Shown piece by piece: positions 16,865 to 25,290 of a stretch of DNA of 30,319 bases. The notes under the pieces were generated by a model, which was not told the origin of the DNA, did no database searches, and saw nothing but the letters and a program-made list of their open reading frames with translations. The DNA is from a virus. The stretch covers positions 1 to 30,319 of the IMG/VR virus record IMGVR_UViG_3300025137_000174, one strand, 5' to 3'. Positions within the stretch are counted from its first letter, which is position 1. Each line of letters opens with the position of its first letter. Both the position numbers and the translations under genes were made by a program.

Positions 16865-18539
16865 ATAATTCTAATTGTGTTTTATCTGATCCGTTATGGT
16901 GATAGTTTTGATAAGCTTGTGTAGGGAAGTGTGGTAAGAATGCGAGATCAAAATAACCTTTATGATCATATTTGCCCTCTAAAAAGTGAGCATTATCTAT
17001 TTCTCTGGCATACGGTAACACCTTATAAACATCTGGGTGGTCTTCTATATAAGCGCTAAAATGCGGTTTTGTGAAAACGTAAATGTCATGATCTGGATAT
17101 AATTTTTTTGTATTATCTATTAAACTATTAACCCATAAAATATCACCTGCAGATTCTGGCATAAAAATAGCAAGTTTTTTACCATCATCAAGTAACTCTG
17201 ATAAATCCCTTCCCTTTTGCTCTTCACCAAAGACAAAATCATAATTAATATCCGGCATGTCATCTAGTACTTTTTCTAGCTTTTCACCGACACTCTCGAT
17301 TGAATAATGGTCTATTGTAAACTGACGAGCCTTTTTGCCCAACTCACTTACTTTATCTCTTTTCATTTGCCAAACTTTTTTTAATTGTTTGGCTATACTG
17401 GATGCATATGTAGAAGCTTTGATAAATTGAGTTCCTGGCTCACGATATTCTGCCCAATCTAAAGGAAAACCACCGCTTTCAGCTGTGCAAGAATCTTCAC
17501 CACAAGAATAGTTTGTCACTAAAGTTATAAGTTCAGTCAATTTAGCTTCAAAAATTGGTATCTCCATACCACCACTTGTAAACGGGTGGCAATAAACGTC
17601 CATCATGTTATATATTTCGTTAAGCTGTTCTTCGTTAACTCCTGCTCCCACATTTGTTGTATTTAAAGATTCTTTGGCGCCACAATGCCCGCAAGTTTGT
17701 TTTTCACCTGTGTATTGTCTTATTTCATATTGTCCGCAAGCTTTACAAAAGTAAGTGGTCAAAACATCTTCAAACTTTATATCTTTTTCTTTCAATAATC
17801 TAGGAATGTCCCAACCTTCTTTCCAATGAGTATGCAATAAAAGTTTAGCATTTTTGCAATCTTTTTTAAATATTTTAAAACCATCCAACATATTTGGAAC
17901 GCTTTTACGCAATTGATTTCTGAAAACAAAACCCACAATGTAACTATTGGTTAAATTAAATTTGTTTCTCAATTTGTATCTTTGGGTATCTGATAATTTG
18001 TAAAAGTCTTCGGTATTAATTGTGCCATGTAAAGTTTTTACATGTTCGTGGCCTATTTTAGCCATATCTTTTTCTGCGAAAGATGCCCAGGTAAAAAAGT
18101 TTTTAGTTTTAGGCGCCGCTTCTAAAGCTTGCGGCAAAATAGGTTGACTATCTAATGTAGTCCAAATCATATGGTTTATGTTATCCCACCAAGGTTTTTG
18201 CCAATAATTTGTAAAAGCCCAAATATCTTCCACACCTATATATATGTCTGGTTTAAATTCTTGTATAGCTTTATCAATCATTTCTGCGCCGTATCCGGCC
18301 GCTCTACCCCTATTTGGATCGGCGTTTAGTTGTTGCAGAACAGCTGGGTCGTCTGGCAAAGAACCTACGCATTTCCAAGGTTTAAATTGATGTTGCATAT
18401 CTGACCAGTGAGAACCGTTTGCGAACTCAATAATTTTATACTTCCCGGTCTTATGCAAATATCTTAATATATTTTTGCAGTGTTTTCCAAAACCAGTAAA
18501 AGCTTTAGAATTATTCGAATGATAAAGTATGGTTTTCAT
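16854..18539 (-). CDS. GT4-type glycosyltransferase with zinc ribbon, fused to GT9 N-terminal half
   Basis: A 561-residue protein in two parts. Residues 1 to about 430 are a GT-B, GT4-like glycosyltransferase: ILYHSNNSKAFTGFGKHCKN at the start, a domain boundary near IVGFVFRNQLRKSVPNMLDGF, and GGMEIPIFEAKLTELITLV as the donor-site segment with its two Glu. A zinc-ribbon-like insert (CKAC, then CGHC, about residues 263-287) interrupts the C-terminal lobe. Residues about 450-561 look like the first lobe of GT9 (LAIFMPESAGDILWVNSLI, then YPDHDIYVFTKPHF, DLAFLPHF) and stop where the second lobe should follow. That lobe is encoded two genes on. It starts by TAATG overlap with the previous gene. 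Substrates are unknown. Confidence 0.7.
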   Translation of the reverse strand: MKTILYHSNNSKAFTGFGKHCKNILRYLHKTGKYKIIEFANGSHWSDMQHQFKPWKCVGSLPDDPAVLQQLNADPNRGRAAGYGAEMIDKAIQEFKPDIYIGVEDIWAFTNYWQKPWWDNINHMIWTTLDSQPILPQALEAAPKTKNFFTWASFAEKDMAKIGHEHVKTLHGTINTEDFYKLSDTQRYKLRNKFNLTNSYIVGFVFRNQLRKSVPNMLDGFKIFKKDCKNAKLLLHTHWKEGWDIPRLLKEKDIKFEDVLTTYFCKACGQYEIRQYTGEKQTCGHCGAKESLNTTNVGAGVNEEQLNEIYNMMDVYCHPFTSGGMEIPIFEAKLTELITLVTNYSCGEDSCTAESGGFPLDWAEYREPGTQFIKASTYASSIAKQLKKVWQMKRDKVSELGKKARQFTIDHYSIESVGEKLEKVLDDMPDINYDFVFGEEQKGRDLSELLDDGKKLAIFMPESAGDILWVNSLIDNTKKLYPDHDIYVFTKPHFSAYIEDHPDVYKVLPYAREIDNAHFLEGKYDHKGYFDLAFLPHFPTQAYQNYHHNGSDKTQLELYES

Positions 18540-19003
18540 TAACCTTCGTAATCAAATAGCCTAGTAAGATATAACTCTAACAATGTTTTAAGGGTGCGGG
18601 CCTCGCCCTTTTCGATTCCAATGCCAAACTTAAGGACTGAATTTTTAATAACACCAAAAGACCAAGCATCTACACCATTGGGTTTTGTATAAGGCTTGAA
18701 CGACATTGTTGTTTTATCTTCGTTGTATGTATGATAAGCTGACCAATCTGTATATTTTTCAATAGCATCTATAATGGCTCCAGCTTCTCCTTCATTGATT
18801 TTGCAGTAAATGTTTTTTTCTGGGTCTTTAGCGTTGGCGCTAAACGATCCGGTTCTTCTGTTTGAGTCCCAGCTTGCTTGTTTAATCGCTTGAATTAAAA
18901 ATGTTGGTTTTGTTGGGTTACCTTCTTTATCTTTTTGAATAACTTTAAATGAGAAAGCGCAACCTGTTGATTTAGCGTTTGGTTTGTAAAGGTTATATTG
19001 CAT
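18539..19003 (-). CDS. Conserved phage protein, possibly ssDNA-binding
   Basis: A 154-residue protein beginning MQYNLYKPNAKSTGCAFSF. I know this opening from conserved phage proteins without an agreed name. The alternation of strands (TFLIQAIKQASWD, NIYCKINEGEAGAIIDAIE, TMSFKPYTK, SVLKFGIGIEKGEA) and a final helix (TLKTLLELYLTRLF) would suit a Whirly/PC4-like nucleic-acid-binding fold, but I see no decisive motif. It is the first gene of the minus-strand run; a TATAAT box lies eight bases before the ATG and no Shine-Dalgarno is seen. Confidence 0.7.
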   Translation of the reverse strand: MQYNLYKPNAKSTGCAFSFKVIQKDKEGNPTKPTFLIQAIKQASWDSNRRTGSFSANAKDPEKNIYCKINEGEAGAIIDAIEKYTDWSAYHTYNEDKTTMSFKPYTKPNGVDAWSFGVIKNSVLKFGIGIEKGEARTLKTLLELYLTRLFDYEG

Positions 19004-19011
19004 ATGACCAT

Positions 19012-19017
19012 ATTATA
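19012..19017 (-). promoter_or_regulatory. Consensus -10 box in the divergent gap
   Basis: TATAAT on the minus strand ends eight bases before the ATG at 19003. No TTGACA-like -35 lies 16-18 bases upstream, so it would depend on an activator, a phage sigma factor or an extended element. In this very AT-rich 58-base gap chance is a serious alternative. Confidence 0.3.
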
Positions 19018-19061
19018 TAATAAAAAGTTTAAAATTCTATAGTTAATTTAATATATTTTAT

Positions 19062-19697
19062 ATGCCAAGAAACATTAATTTACCAAAAGCTAGAGTCTTT
19101 ATAAGACAAGATATGTGGGGAGGTTCTCCAGAAGAGTTTGAGCCCGCGTGGTTAGTATCTGTACGAGCGTTAAGGGGTAGACCCTTTTGCTTTCAAGTAT
19201 GGATAGATAGTCATTGCGCTTGTTATGACAAAGTAAGACCCGACTGTTTATACTGGAAGCTGCCGGAAAAGGATCATGAAAAACTCGATTTAGTAGACGT
19301 GCAAATGTGGGAATGTTTATCGAATGATATAGAATTGTTTCAAAAAGCTCAACTTGCCGATGTCCCTATGTTAGTGAATATGGGTGATGGAGACTTTGAA
19401 GAAGGTAATTACTGGTTCACTATTGACTGCGTGCCAGAAAAACAATCACTTGGATATATGGATGTAGGTGATTCAGATTTATTGGACGAACACAAAGAAA
19501 TGAATGTTATACGCCTTAAAAATGGTCAAGTGGCTATTTACCCTAACAATAGATTAAAGTGGATTCCGGAATCTCTTAGTAGCACCGAAGCTATAAAAAA
19601 GATACCTAAATGGAAAGTAGCAGAAAATGCTGTTTGGGACAAAAAATGGCTGGAACAGCCATACGAATTATTTGGAGACTCCGATTGGAGTTATTAG
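19062..19697 (+). CDS. Unrecognised phage protein
   Basis: A 211-residue acidic, Trp-rich protein (INLPKARVFIRQDMWGGSPEEF at the start; DSDWSY at the end). I do not recognise the family. The arginine- and aromatic-rich beginning is followed by an acidic region (about 70-110), a strand-rich middle (NYWFTIDCVPEKQS) and a basic patch (KKIPKWKVAENAVWDKKW). No membrane segment or signal peptide is visible. It is a lone plus-strand gene between two minus-strand operons, divergent from the possible ssDNA-binding gene and overlapping the convergent kinase-like gene by four bases. TAATAT lies seven bases before the ATG without a Shine-Dalgarno, so it may have its own promoter. Confidence 0.75.
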   Translation: MPRNINLPKARVFIRQDMWGGSPEEFEPAWLVSVRALRGRPFCFQVWIDSHCACYDKVRPDCLYWKLPEKDHEKLDLVDVQMWECLSNDIELFQKAQLADVPMLVNMGDGDFEEGNYWFTIDCVPEKQSLGYMDVGDSDLLDEHKEMNVIRLKNGQVAIYPNNRLKWIPESLSSTEAIKKIPKWKVAENAVWDKKWLEQPYELFGDSDWSY

Positions 19698-20770
19698 ATG
19701 ATTTTATTAAAGTCCCCAAACATTTTATCGAGGGTTTCAACATATATTGGAAACTCCTTAAACACTAAAGGTCTGATATTTTGATACGAGTTGAACAAAC
19801 CAACCATTCCTTCATTGTTTACTATAATTAATCTGTAAAAATACGTGCATATTATTTCGTGAAGCATAATTTTAAAACAAACATCTTTATAGGCGGGTAA
19901 CGCATCTTTGATTTCTTTTTCTTTTTCTGCGTTGTAATGTTTTACAAACTTAGACTCTAAAATTGGGAAACGATGCAATTCTGTTTTAATACAAATCATA
20001 GCTAAATCCCAGATAGGGCTCAATACAAAAGATTCATGAAAATTACAGAACTTAAAGATATTATTTCTGAAAAGTATATTGGAAGGTTTTAAATTTGTAT
20101 GGCAAATACAAGCATCTACTTCCGGCATAGATTCGATTTGTAATAAAATACAATCTTTTAGTGATTTTAAAATTTGTTGACAATTATTAAATTGATCAAT
20201 ATTTTTTAATTCATCTAAGTCTTCGCTATCCAAAACTTCATCAAATGAAGCCATCGAAAAACACATATCTAAAAACATATCCCTCTCGGAAAAATCAGAT
20301 TTAGAATTATTGTGTATTGTTTTTAGCGACCCAGCAAAACTTTGAAGATTTTTAGTTATGCAAGATAAGCCTTCGTTTTTTACTGATTGTGAAAATTCAA
20401 AAGATGTTATGAGGCAAGAGTAATTTTCGTCTCTAGCAATTAATATTGGAGTGGGAGATACTTTGTGTTTTTCTATTTTCTTTAAAACATCAAATTCTCT
20501 TTTAAATATATAGTGATCATCTTCATCTCCAAATTTAAGGCAATAAGTTTCGTTTTCACTGGCAAAAGTAAAAACATCATAGTAAAAATTTCTATCTAAA
20601 AGTTTTAACGATTTAATTTCCTTAAAGCGAGATGAGATTTTATAATTTTTTTTAAAAATTTCTTTAATGAGTTTTTTTTCTATATGGCCAATACTCATAT
20701 CTTTGGATTCAGATATAACCCTGCCCTTTAGGAAATCTGAGTAATCCATATCTAATTGATCTTCTATCAT
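19694..20770 (-). CDS. APH/choline-kinase-fold protein, probable pseudokinase
   Basis: A 358-residue protein with the order of an aminoglycoside-phosphotransferase-type kinase. An ATP-site lysine sits in YCLKFG (K79), a matching Glu in KREFDVLKKI (E92), a catalytic-loop-like HTNLKPSNILF (H224 to N231), a metal-loop-like KFCNFHES (N243), and SPIWDLAMI closes the motif. The two key aspartates are missing: HGD is HTN (Asn226 replaces the catalytic base) and the DWE/DFG Asp is Asn243. Either the activity is lost or it depends on other residues. It follows the Clp-like gene by ten bases in the same operon, so the two may work together. AAGGA lies almost on top of the ATG; an internal ATG at 20749 is an alternative start. 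Confidence 0.65.
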   Translation of the reverse strand: MIEDQLDMDYSDFLKGRVISESKDMSIGHIEKKLIKEIFKKNYKISSRFKEIKSLKLLDRNFYYDVFTFASENETYCLKFGDEDDHYIFKREFDVLKKIEKHKVSPTPILIARDENYSCLITSFEFSQSVKNEGLSCITKNLQSFAGSLKTIHNNSKSDFSERDMFLDMCFSMASFDEVLDSEDLDELKNIDQFNNCQQILKSLKDCILLQIESMPEVDACICHTNLKPSNILFRNNIFKFCNFHESFVLSPIWDLAMICIKTELHRFPILESKFVKHYNAEKEKEIKDALPAYKDVCFKIMLHEIICTYFYRLIIVNNEGMVGLFNSYQNIRPLVFKEFPIYVETLDKMFGDFNKII

Positions 20771-20780
20771 ATCCTTTATA

Positions 20781-22172
20781 TTAAATAAAACCTATGTGTT
20801 TTCCAACAGAAATGTTAGTATTGTTTTTAACATTATCTATTGTAGTATTTAATTTTTGAGCAAAAATAGTATGTATTGTATTCAATTCTACTTTTGTAAC
20901 ACTTTGAGAGTCGCAATTTAAGATTCTGGTTTTAGCTCCTGCTTCATCTATAATATCAAATGCTTTATCTGGAAATTTTTTCTCTGGCAAATACTCTTCA
21001 CAAAGGTTAACTAACTGTTTGATTATTGATGGAGTGAATCTTACATTATGAAACTTTTCATAAGAAGATTTGGCTTTAAGCATTAATTTTACAGTTTCTT
21101 CTTTGTTGGATTCTAGTATATCTATTTTTTCAAAACGGCGATTTAAAGCAGAGTCTGCTTTAAAATACTTATCGTATTCATCTTTTGTTGTCGCGCCTAT
21201 GCAAGAAAAACCTCCCCTAGATAAAACGGGTTTTAAACTGTTGGCTAAATCCAAACTACCTTCAGAGCTTCCTGCGCCTACTATCGTGTGTATTTCGTCA
21301 ATAAACAAAACGTATTCGTCGCTATTTGATATTTTGTCTATAATCTGTTTAACCTTTTCTTCCATTTGGCCGCGATACATTGTACCAGCTAAAACAGAGG
21401 TCATATCTAAAGAAAGAATTTTTTTGTGTTTTAAAAACTTGGGGCATTTGTTTTGTACTATTTTTTCCACTAAACCCTCAACAATAGCAGTTTTACCTAC
21501 ACCCGCTTCACCAACCAAAATAATATTGCTTTTATTTTTTCTTAATAGTATTTCACAAGACCTTTCGATTTCTTTTTCTCGCCCAAAAATTTCAAAAGTG
21601 CCACGATCTTCAACTGTCTGGTTTATGTTTTCGCACCAATCGCCTATATCTATTTTTGTTTTTGTATTTGCTGTTGTGGGAGAAGGGGCGACAACTTCTA
21701 TCATAGGTGGAGGAGAATTGTAATCAATCCCATTTTTTATTACATATAATAATGTAGCGCAAAACTTATCAACATCTATTCTTAATCCTAAAAAGAAATC
21801 TCTAATTTCAGTTCTTGTGTTTAGTATGGTAATAAGCATGTGGTCTACGCCTATAAATTCATCTTTCGTCTTATCGGATAATTCTTTTGATTTATCTAGT
21901 ATCTCAAATATTTCTGGGGCAAAAACTCTATACTTTCTTTTAGGTTCTTTGTATGCTTCTAAAACGATTTCCAATGAAATCATAAACCCCTCTTGAAGCC
22001 AGCCATTTACTTCCATTGCAAATTTTATATTATTTTGTTCGCTTTGGAGTATAGAATATATTAAATGTACATCTATAACCTTTAAATGACCGTTTTCGGT
22101 GCCTATTTCTTGGGCTCTTATTAAAGCCTCTTTAGCTGAAGGCGTTAAGTTGTAGCTTGAAAAGTCTGTCAT
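20781..22172 (-). CDS. Clp-type AAA+ ATPase with N domain and a single D1 ring
   Basis: A 463-residue ClpA/ClpC-like unfoldase. Residues 6-145 carry a Clp N domain (two repeats, starting LTPSAKEALIRAQEIG and FAPEIFEILDKSKELS). A Pro/Thr linker (about 150-180) leads to a full D1 AAA+ module: GREKEIERSCEIL, Walker A GEAGVGKT (221-228), pore loop MYRG (Y266), Walker B VLFIDE (288-293), sensor-1 GATT, and arginine fingers RR345-346. The second ring (D2) and any ClpP-binding loop are absent; bacterial ClpA/ClpC are about 750-850 aa. It ends in a normal stop 24 residues after the D1 lid, not at a frameshift. It overlaps the polymerase gene by four bases (ATGA). It may remodel replication or host proteins. 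Confidence 0.8.
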   Translation of the reverse strand: MTDFSSYNLTPSAKEALIRAQEIGTENGHLKVIDVHLIYSILQSEQNNIKFAMEVNGWLQEGFMISLEIVLEAYKEPKRKYRVFAPEIFEILDKSKELSDKTKDEFIGVDHMLITILNTRTEIRDFFLGLRIDVDKFCATLLYVIKNGIDYNSPPPMIEVVAPSPTTANTKTKIDIGDWCENINQTVEDRGTFEIFGREKEIERSCEILLRKNKSNIILVGEAGVGKTAIVEGLVEKIVQNKCPKFLKHKKILSLDMTSVLAGTMYRGQMEEKVKQIIDKISNSDEYVLFIDEIHTIVGAGSSEGSLDLANSLKPVLSRGGFSCIGATTKDEYDKYFKADSALNRRFEKIDILESNKEETVKLMLKAKSSYEKFHNVRFTPSIIKQLVNLCEEYLPEKKFPDKAFDIIDEAGAKTRILNCDSQSVTKVELNTIHTIFAQKLNTTIDNVKNNTNISVGKHIGFI

Positions 22173-24739
22173 TTAATTTCGGATAATCTTGTATAGATTT
22201 TTTCATCTAGGATGTTTATTTTTTCCCCAAAGATAATATCTTCTCCTTTTGAACCGTAAATAAATACAATTTGACCTTCTTTGGGTTTCTTGCCCCCTTC
22301 GTTGAGATAATTATCAAGAGTAGCTGACCTTCTGTTATTGGTCATCATAAAGTTTATTTTTCCATAATCATCTTGTATTTCGACTCTCATGTATTTATTG
22401 CCCGCTCTACTTGTTCTGGAAACGCAATCTGTTACGACTCCAACATACTTTACACGATCATTTTGCTGAATCGACTTTAATTCCAAACTATTGACAAGAT
22501 TTTTTGTATCTTGAAAGACTTTTTTGATCTCGTTAGAATGGCTATACCCCAAATACTTGCGCTCAAAATACCAATTAGCGAAAACCAAATGTTCTTTGTT
22601 TTTGTCGTAAATTTGGCGGTATTTATCGTAATCTCTTTTAAATGTTTTGAATCTAGAATCTTTTATTAAAGGTCTGCCATCATCCGCAGGATAATTATCT
22701 TTTTTAACAACAGCTATAGAATTGAGAATATCATAGTTAAATTTGTCTCCAAGATTAATAAAGTTTCTTTTTTCCCTATCTGTTAAAAGATTAAAAGCTT
22801 GAGCCTCCAATACTAGACGGCACCGATTTGGTACACCGTCTACAAAATTACAAAAAGAATCCATCATGCCTCCTTGTATTAAGCCAGATACAATACCGAT
22901 GTTGATTCCAGATTGTTTCGCTGACACAAACACATCGTATTTGTTCTGCTCCAAGAGTTCAGATTTTCTAAACTCAACTAAATTTTCTAAAGTTTTTTCT
23001 GAAACTCCTTTAATACTGTTGATGCCATAACGAATATTTTTACCTTCAATAGAAAACTCTACATCAGATTTAGATAAATCTGGCGGCAAAAGCTTCATGT
23101 CGAAGAGGCAAAACTCTTGGCTTATTAAGGAAATTTCTGAATGAGAGTCTGGTTCATGCTTTGTCATTTTAAGCAGGGATAAGAAAAACTCTTTCGAATG
23201 GTTGAACTTAAGGTATGTAGTGATCGCCGCTAACGTAGCGTAACTAATTGAGTGAGATTTGTTGAAAGAATAATTAGCCGAATCTTCAGCAACCTTCCAC
23301 AAAACATCTCCGACTTGTTTTGATAAACCTTTTTCCTCTACCTTCTCTTCAATCTTAGCTTTCCAAGCTGGCATTAAATCTACTTTTTTCTTACCAACAA
23401 TTCTTCTTAGTTGTTCCGCTTCATCTAATGTGAAACCAACTTTAACAGCCATTTGCATTAACTGCTCTTGGTATAAAGGTATCCCGCCAGTATACGAAAG
23501 TATATCATCAAAAAACTCGTGCACAGAACTGAAAACACCAGTCTTTACGTAACTAGCGTATGTGTCTAAGTAATCAAGAGCACCAGGACGAGCAATAGCG
23601 ACAACAGCAGACAGTTCTTCAAGGTTTCTGGGAGCAATTTTCCTAGCTGCCTTAAAGTTTGTATCCGCTTCAATCTGGAAGAGACCCTTTGATGCCTCAA
23701 TGAATTTGAAGTTTTCATATATATCTGTTGATTCGACATCTATGGTTTCTACTTTTTTACCTAATTGCTGAAGTGTATCGTAAACAACAGATAAAGTTCT
23801 TAGACCTAAAATATCGAACTTAACCATCAAAGATGCCACATCGTTCATATCGTACCCCGAAACATAATTGCCATCATTTGTTTTCTGCATTGGCATTACC
23901 TCGTCGATATTATAGAAACTAATCGCAATCCCCGATGGGTGAACGCCAGTGTTCTTGTTTAATCCTTCTAATTTTCTGGCTATTTTAAATACTTTTGGGT
24001 TGTCGTCACAAAACTTTTTAAGTTTTTCGCTTTCATCATAAGCTTTTTCTAACTTAAACACCTTGCCGAATTGTTTTGGAATTGAGGAGCTAATGTCATT
24101 TACTTCTTCCTCTGAGAACCTCCCTACAATCTTACCGCACTCTTTTACACACAATTTACTACTCAACGTGTTGAGGGTTAAGATTTTACATGTTTTACCT
24201 TTATGCTTATCTTCAATATATTTGATTACCTCGGCTCTTCGGTCGTAACTGATGTCATTGTCCACGTCAGCCAATAAAGAGCCGTCTAGGTATGTTATAT
24301 CGTCAACAATGGTCTTTTTAGCTCTGCTCTTAGATACAAATCGCTCAAAAAAGAGATTATATTGGATTGGGTCAATATTTGTTACTTTTAATAAATATAA
24401 TACTAAAGAACCTGCCGCAGAACCTCGACCTGGGCCAGTTGGTATATCGTTTTCGTGACAAAAGTTAAGAATATCCCAATTTAAAAGTATATAGTCAATA
24501 AATCCAAGCTCCTGTAAGACGGTCAATTCCATTTTAACACGATCGTAATAATCTTGTTTATTATCTAATTTATCTATACCCCTTTCTTTGACTCCCTTTA
24601 AACACAATTCTCTGAGCAAATCGTAATTAGAGGATGTGTTTGGTATGCTTAATTCATCATAGAATCTTTGTTCTACCTCAATCTCTGGTAGTCTAACACC
24701 TACTGGCATTGGTTGTTTAAATGGGTTTAATTTAAGCAT
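22169..24739 (-). CDS. dnaE: DNA polymerase III alpha (C-family) lacking the PHP domain
   Basis: The catalytic subunit of a bacterial-type C-family replicative DNA polymerase, 856 residues. Visible in order: GPGRGSAAGS (about 100-109), the acidic palm segment ADVDNDISYDRR (about 155-166) with its catalytic aspartates, KFDILGLRTL (about 306-315) with the third catalytic Asp, IARPGALDYL, PLYQEQLMQMA, the SFNKSHSISYATLA finger segment, a helix-hairpin-helix-like INSIKGVSEKTLENL, and an OB fold (about 757-800). The N-terminal PHP domain of about 280 residues is absent and appears as a separate gene at 25878-26573. A short insert (KKTIVDDITYLDGSLL) precedes the palm. I chose the ATG at 24739, which overlaps the previous gene by eight bases, over a TTG at 24793. 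Confidence 0.88.
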   Translation of the reverse strand: MLKLNPFKQPMPVGVRLPEIEVEQRFYDELSIPNTSSNYDLLRELCLKGVKERGIDKLDNKQDYYDRVKMELTVLQELGFIDYILLNWDILNFCHENDIPTGPGRGSAAGSLVLYLLKVTNIDPIQYNLFFERFVSKSRAKKTIVDDITYLDGSLLADVDNDISYDRRAEVIKYIEDKHKGKTCKILTLNTLSSKLCVKECGKIVGRFSEEEVNDISSSIPKQFGKVFKLEKAYDESEKLKKFCDDNPKVFKIARKLEGLNKNTGVHPSGIAISFYNIDEVMPMQKTNDGNYVSGYDMNDVASLMVKFDILGLRTLSVVYDTLQQLGKKVETIDVESTDIYENFKFIEASKGLFQIEADTNFKAARKIAPRNLEELSAVVAIARPGALDYLDTYASYVKTGVFSSVHEFFDDILSYTGGIPLYQEQLMQMAVKVGFTLDEAEQLRRIVGKKKVDLMPAWKAKIEEKVEEKGLSKQVGDVLWKVAEDSANYSFNKSHSISYATLAAITTYLKFNHSKEFFLSLLKMTKHEPDSHSEISLISQEFCLFDMKLLPPDLSKSDVEFSIEGKNIRYGINSIKGVSEKTLENLVEFRKSELLEQNKYDVFVSAKQSGINIGIVSGLIQGGMMDSFCNFVDGVPNRCRLVLEAQAFNLLTDREKRNFINLGDKFNYDILNSIAVVKKDNYPADDGRPLIKDSRFKTFKRDYDKYRQIYDKNKEHLVFANWYFERKYLGYSHSNEIKKVFQDTKNLVNSLELKSIQQNDRVKYVGVVTDCVSRTSRAGNKYMRVEIQDDYGKINFMMTNNRRSATLDNYLNEGGKKPKEGQIVFIYGSKGEDIIFGEKINILDEKIYTRLSEIK

Positions 24740-25286
24740 TGATGATTGTTTTAATGTTTTTGATTTCTTCCACAAGTTTGTTGTTAAATGCAATTAATTG
24801 TTCAGCTTTGTATTTTTCCACTTCTAATTCATGTAAAGCTTGTAAATGTTTTTTTTCTAAATTTATTTGGTTTTTTAAAAACTTTTTAAATTCTGTTTTT
24901 AAGTCTTTTATATGGTATTCGAAATCATGTCTAAGTTTATCTGAATTAATTGATATTTTTTTAATATCTTCGCAATTAGCTTTTCTTAAACGACCGCAAT
25001 CAAATATTAGTTTAAATTCTACAAAGTAATTATATTGCACAGATTGCACCACACTAAATATAGAAAACGAACCGTTATAGTCTACGATTGAATCTTCTAA
25101 CATTAATAATCCATCTAAGGTTATGGTATAATTATTGTTTTCTTGTTTAAAGTCATAAGTTTGAAAAAGATTTGTTAAAGCAATATCTCTTTCAATATCT
25201 CTCAGTAGCACAAAAGATCCCCACTGCACCTTGTGTAGAAAGGCTTCGGGTCTCTCAAATACAATTATGTCAAAATCTTTTACCAT
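24732..25286 (-). CDS. Coiled-coil protein within the polymerase operon
   Basis: A 184-residue protein I do not recognise. The first 110 residues look globular (IIVFERPEAFLHKV, YTITLDGLLMLEDSIVDY, FVEFKLIFDCGRL). The rest (about 120-184) is a long charged helix with Leu/Ile spacing typical of a coiled coil (KKFLKNQINLEKKHLQALHE, then LEVEKYKAEQLIAF). The ATG at 25286 sits four bases after the exonuclease stop; earlier starts would overlap that gene by up to 140 bases. It sits between the DnaQ-like exonuclease and the polymerase, so it could bridge them, but that rests only on position. Confidence 0.7.
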   Translation of the reverse strand: MVKDFDIIVFERPEAFLHKVQWGSFVLLRDIERDIALTNLFQTYDFKQENNNYTITLDGLLMLEDSIVDYNGSFSIFSVVQSVQYNYFVEFKLIFDCGRLRKANCEDIKKISINSDKLRHDFEYHIKDLKTEFKKFLKNQINLEKKHLQALHELEVEKYKAEQLIAFNNKLVEEIKNIKTIINA

Positions 25287-25290
25287 TTGT

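Noticed and set aside
19678-19691. ACTCC/GGAGT hairpin at the end of the plus-strand gene, possible terminator
   Set aside because: Stem of only five base pairs, inside the final codons, and not followed directly by a T run.
21070-21723. Plus-strand open frame of 217 codons opposite the Clp gene
   Set aside because: It is antisense to the conserved AAA+ motifs, has no recognisable domain, and mirrors the codon pattern of the real gene.
24740-24793. Longer polymerase start (TTG at 24793)
   Set aside because: It would overlap the coiled-coil gene by 62 bases with a rare start codon; the ATG at 24739 gives an eight-base overlap and already includes all conserved sequence.
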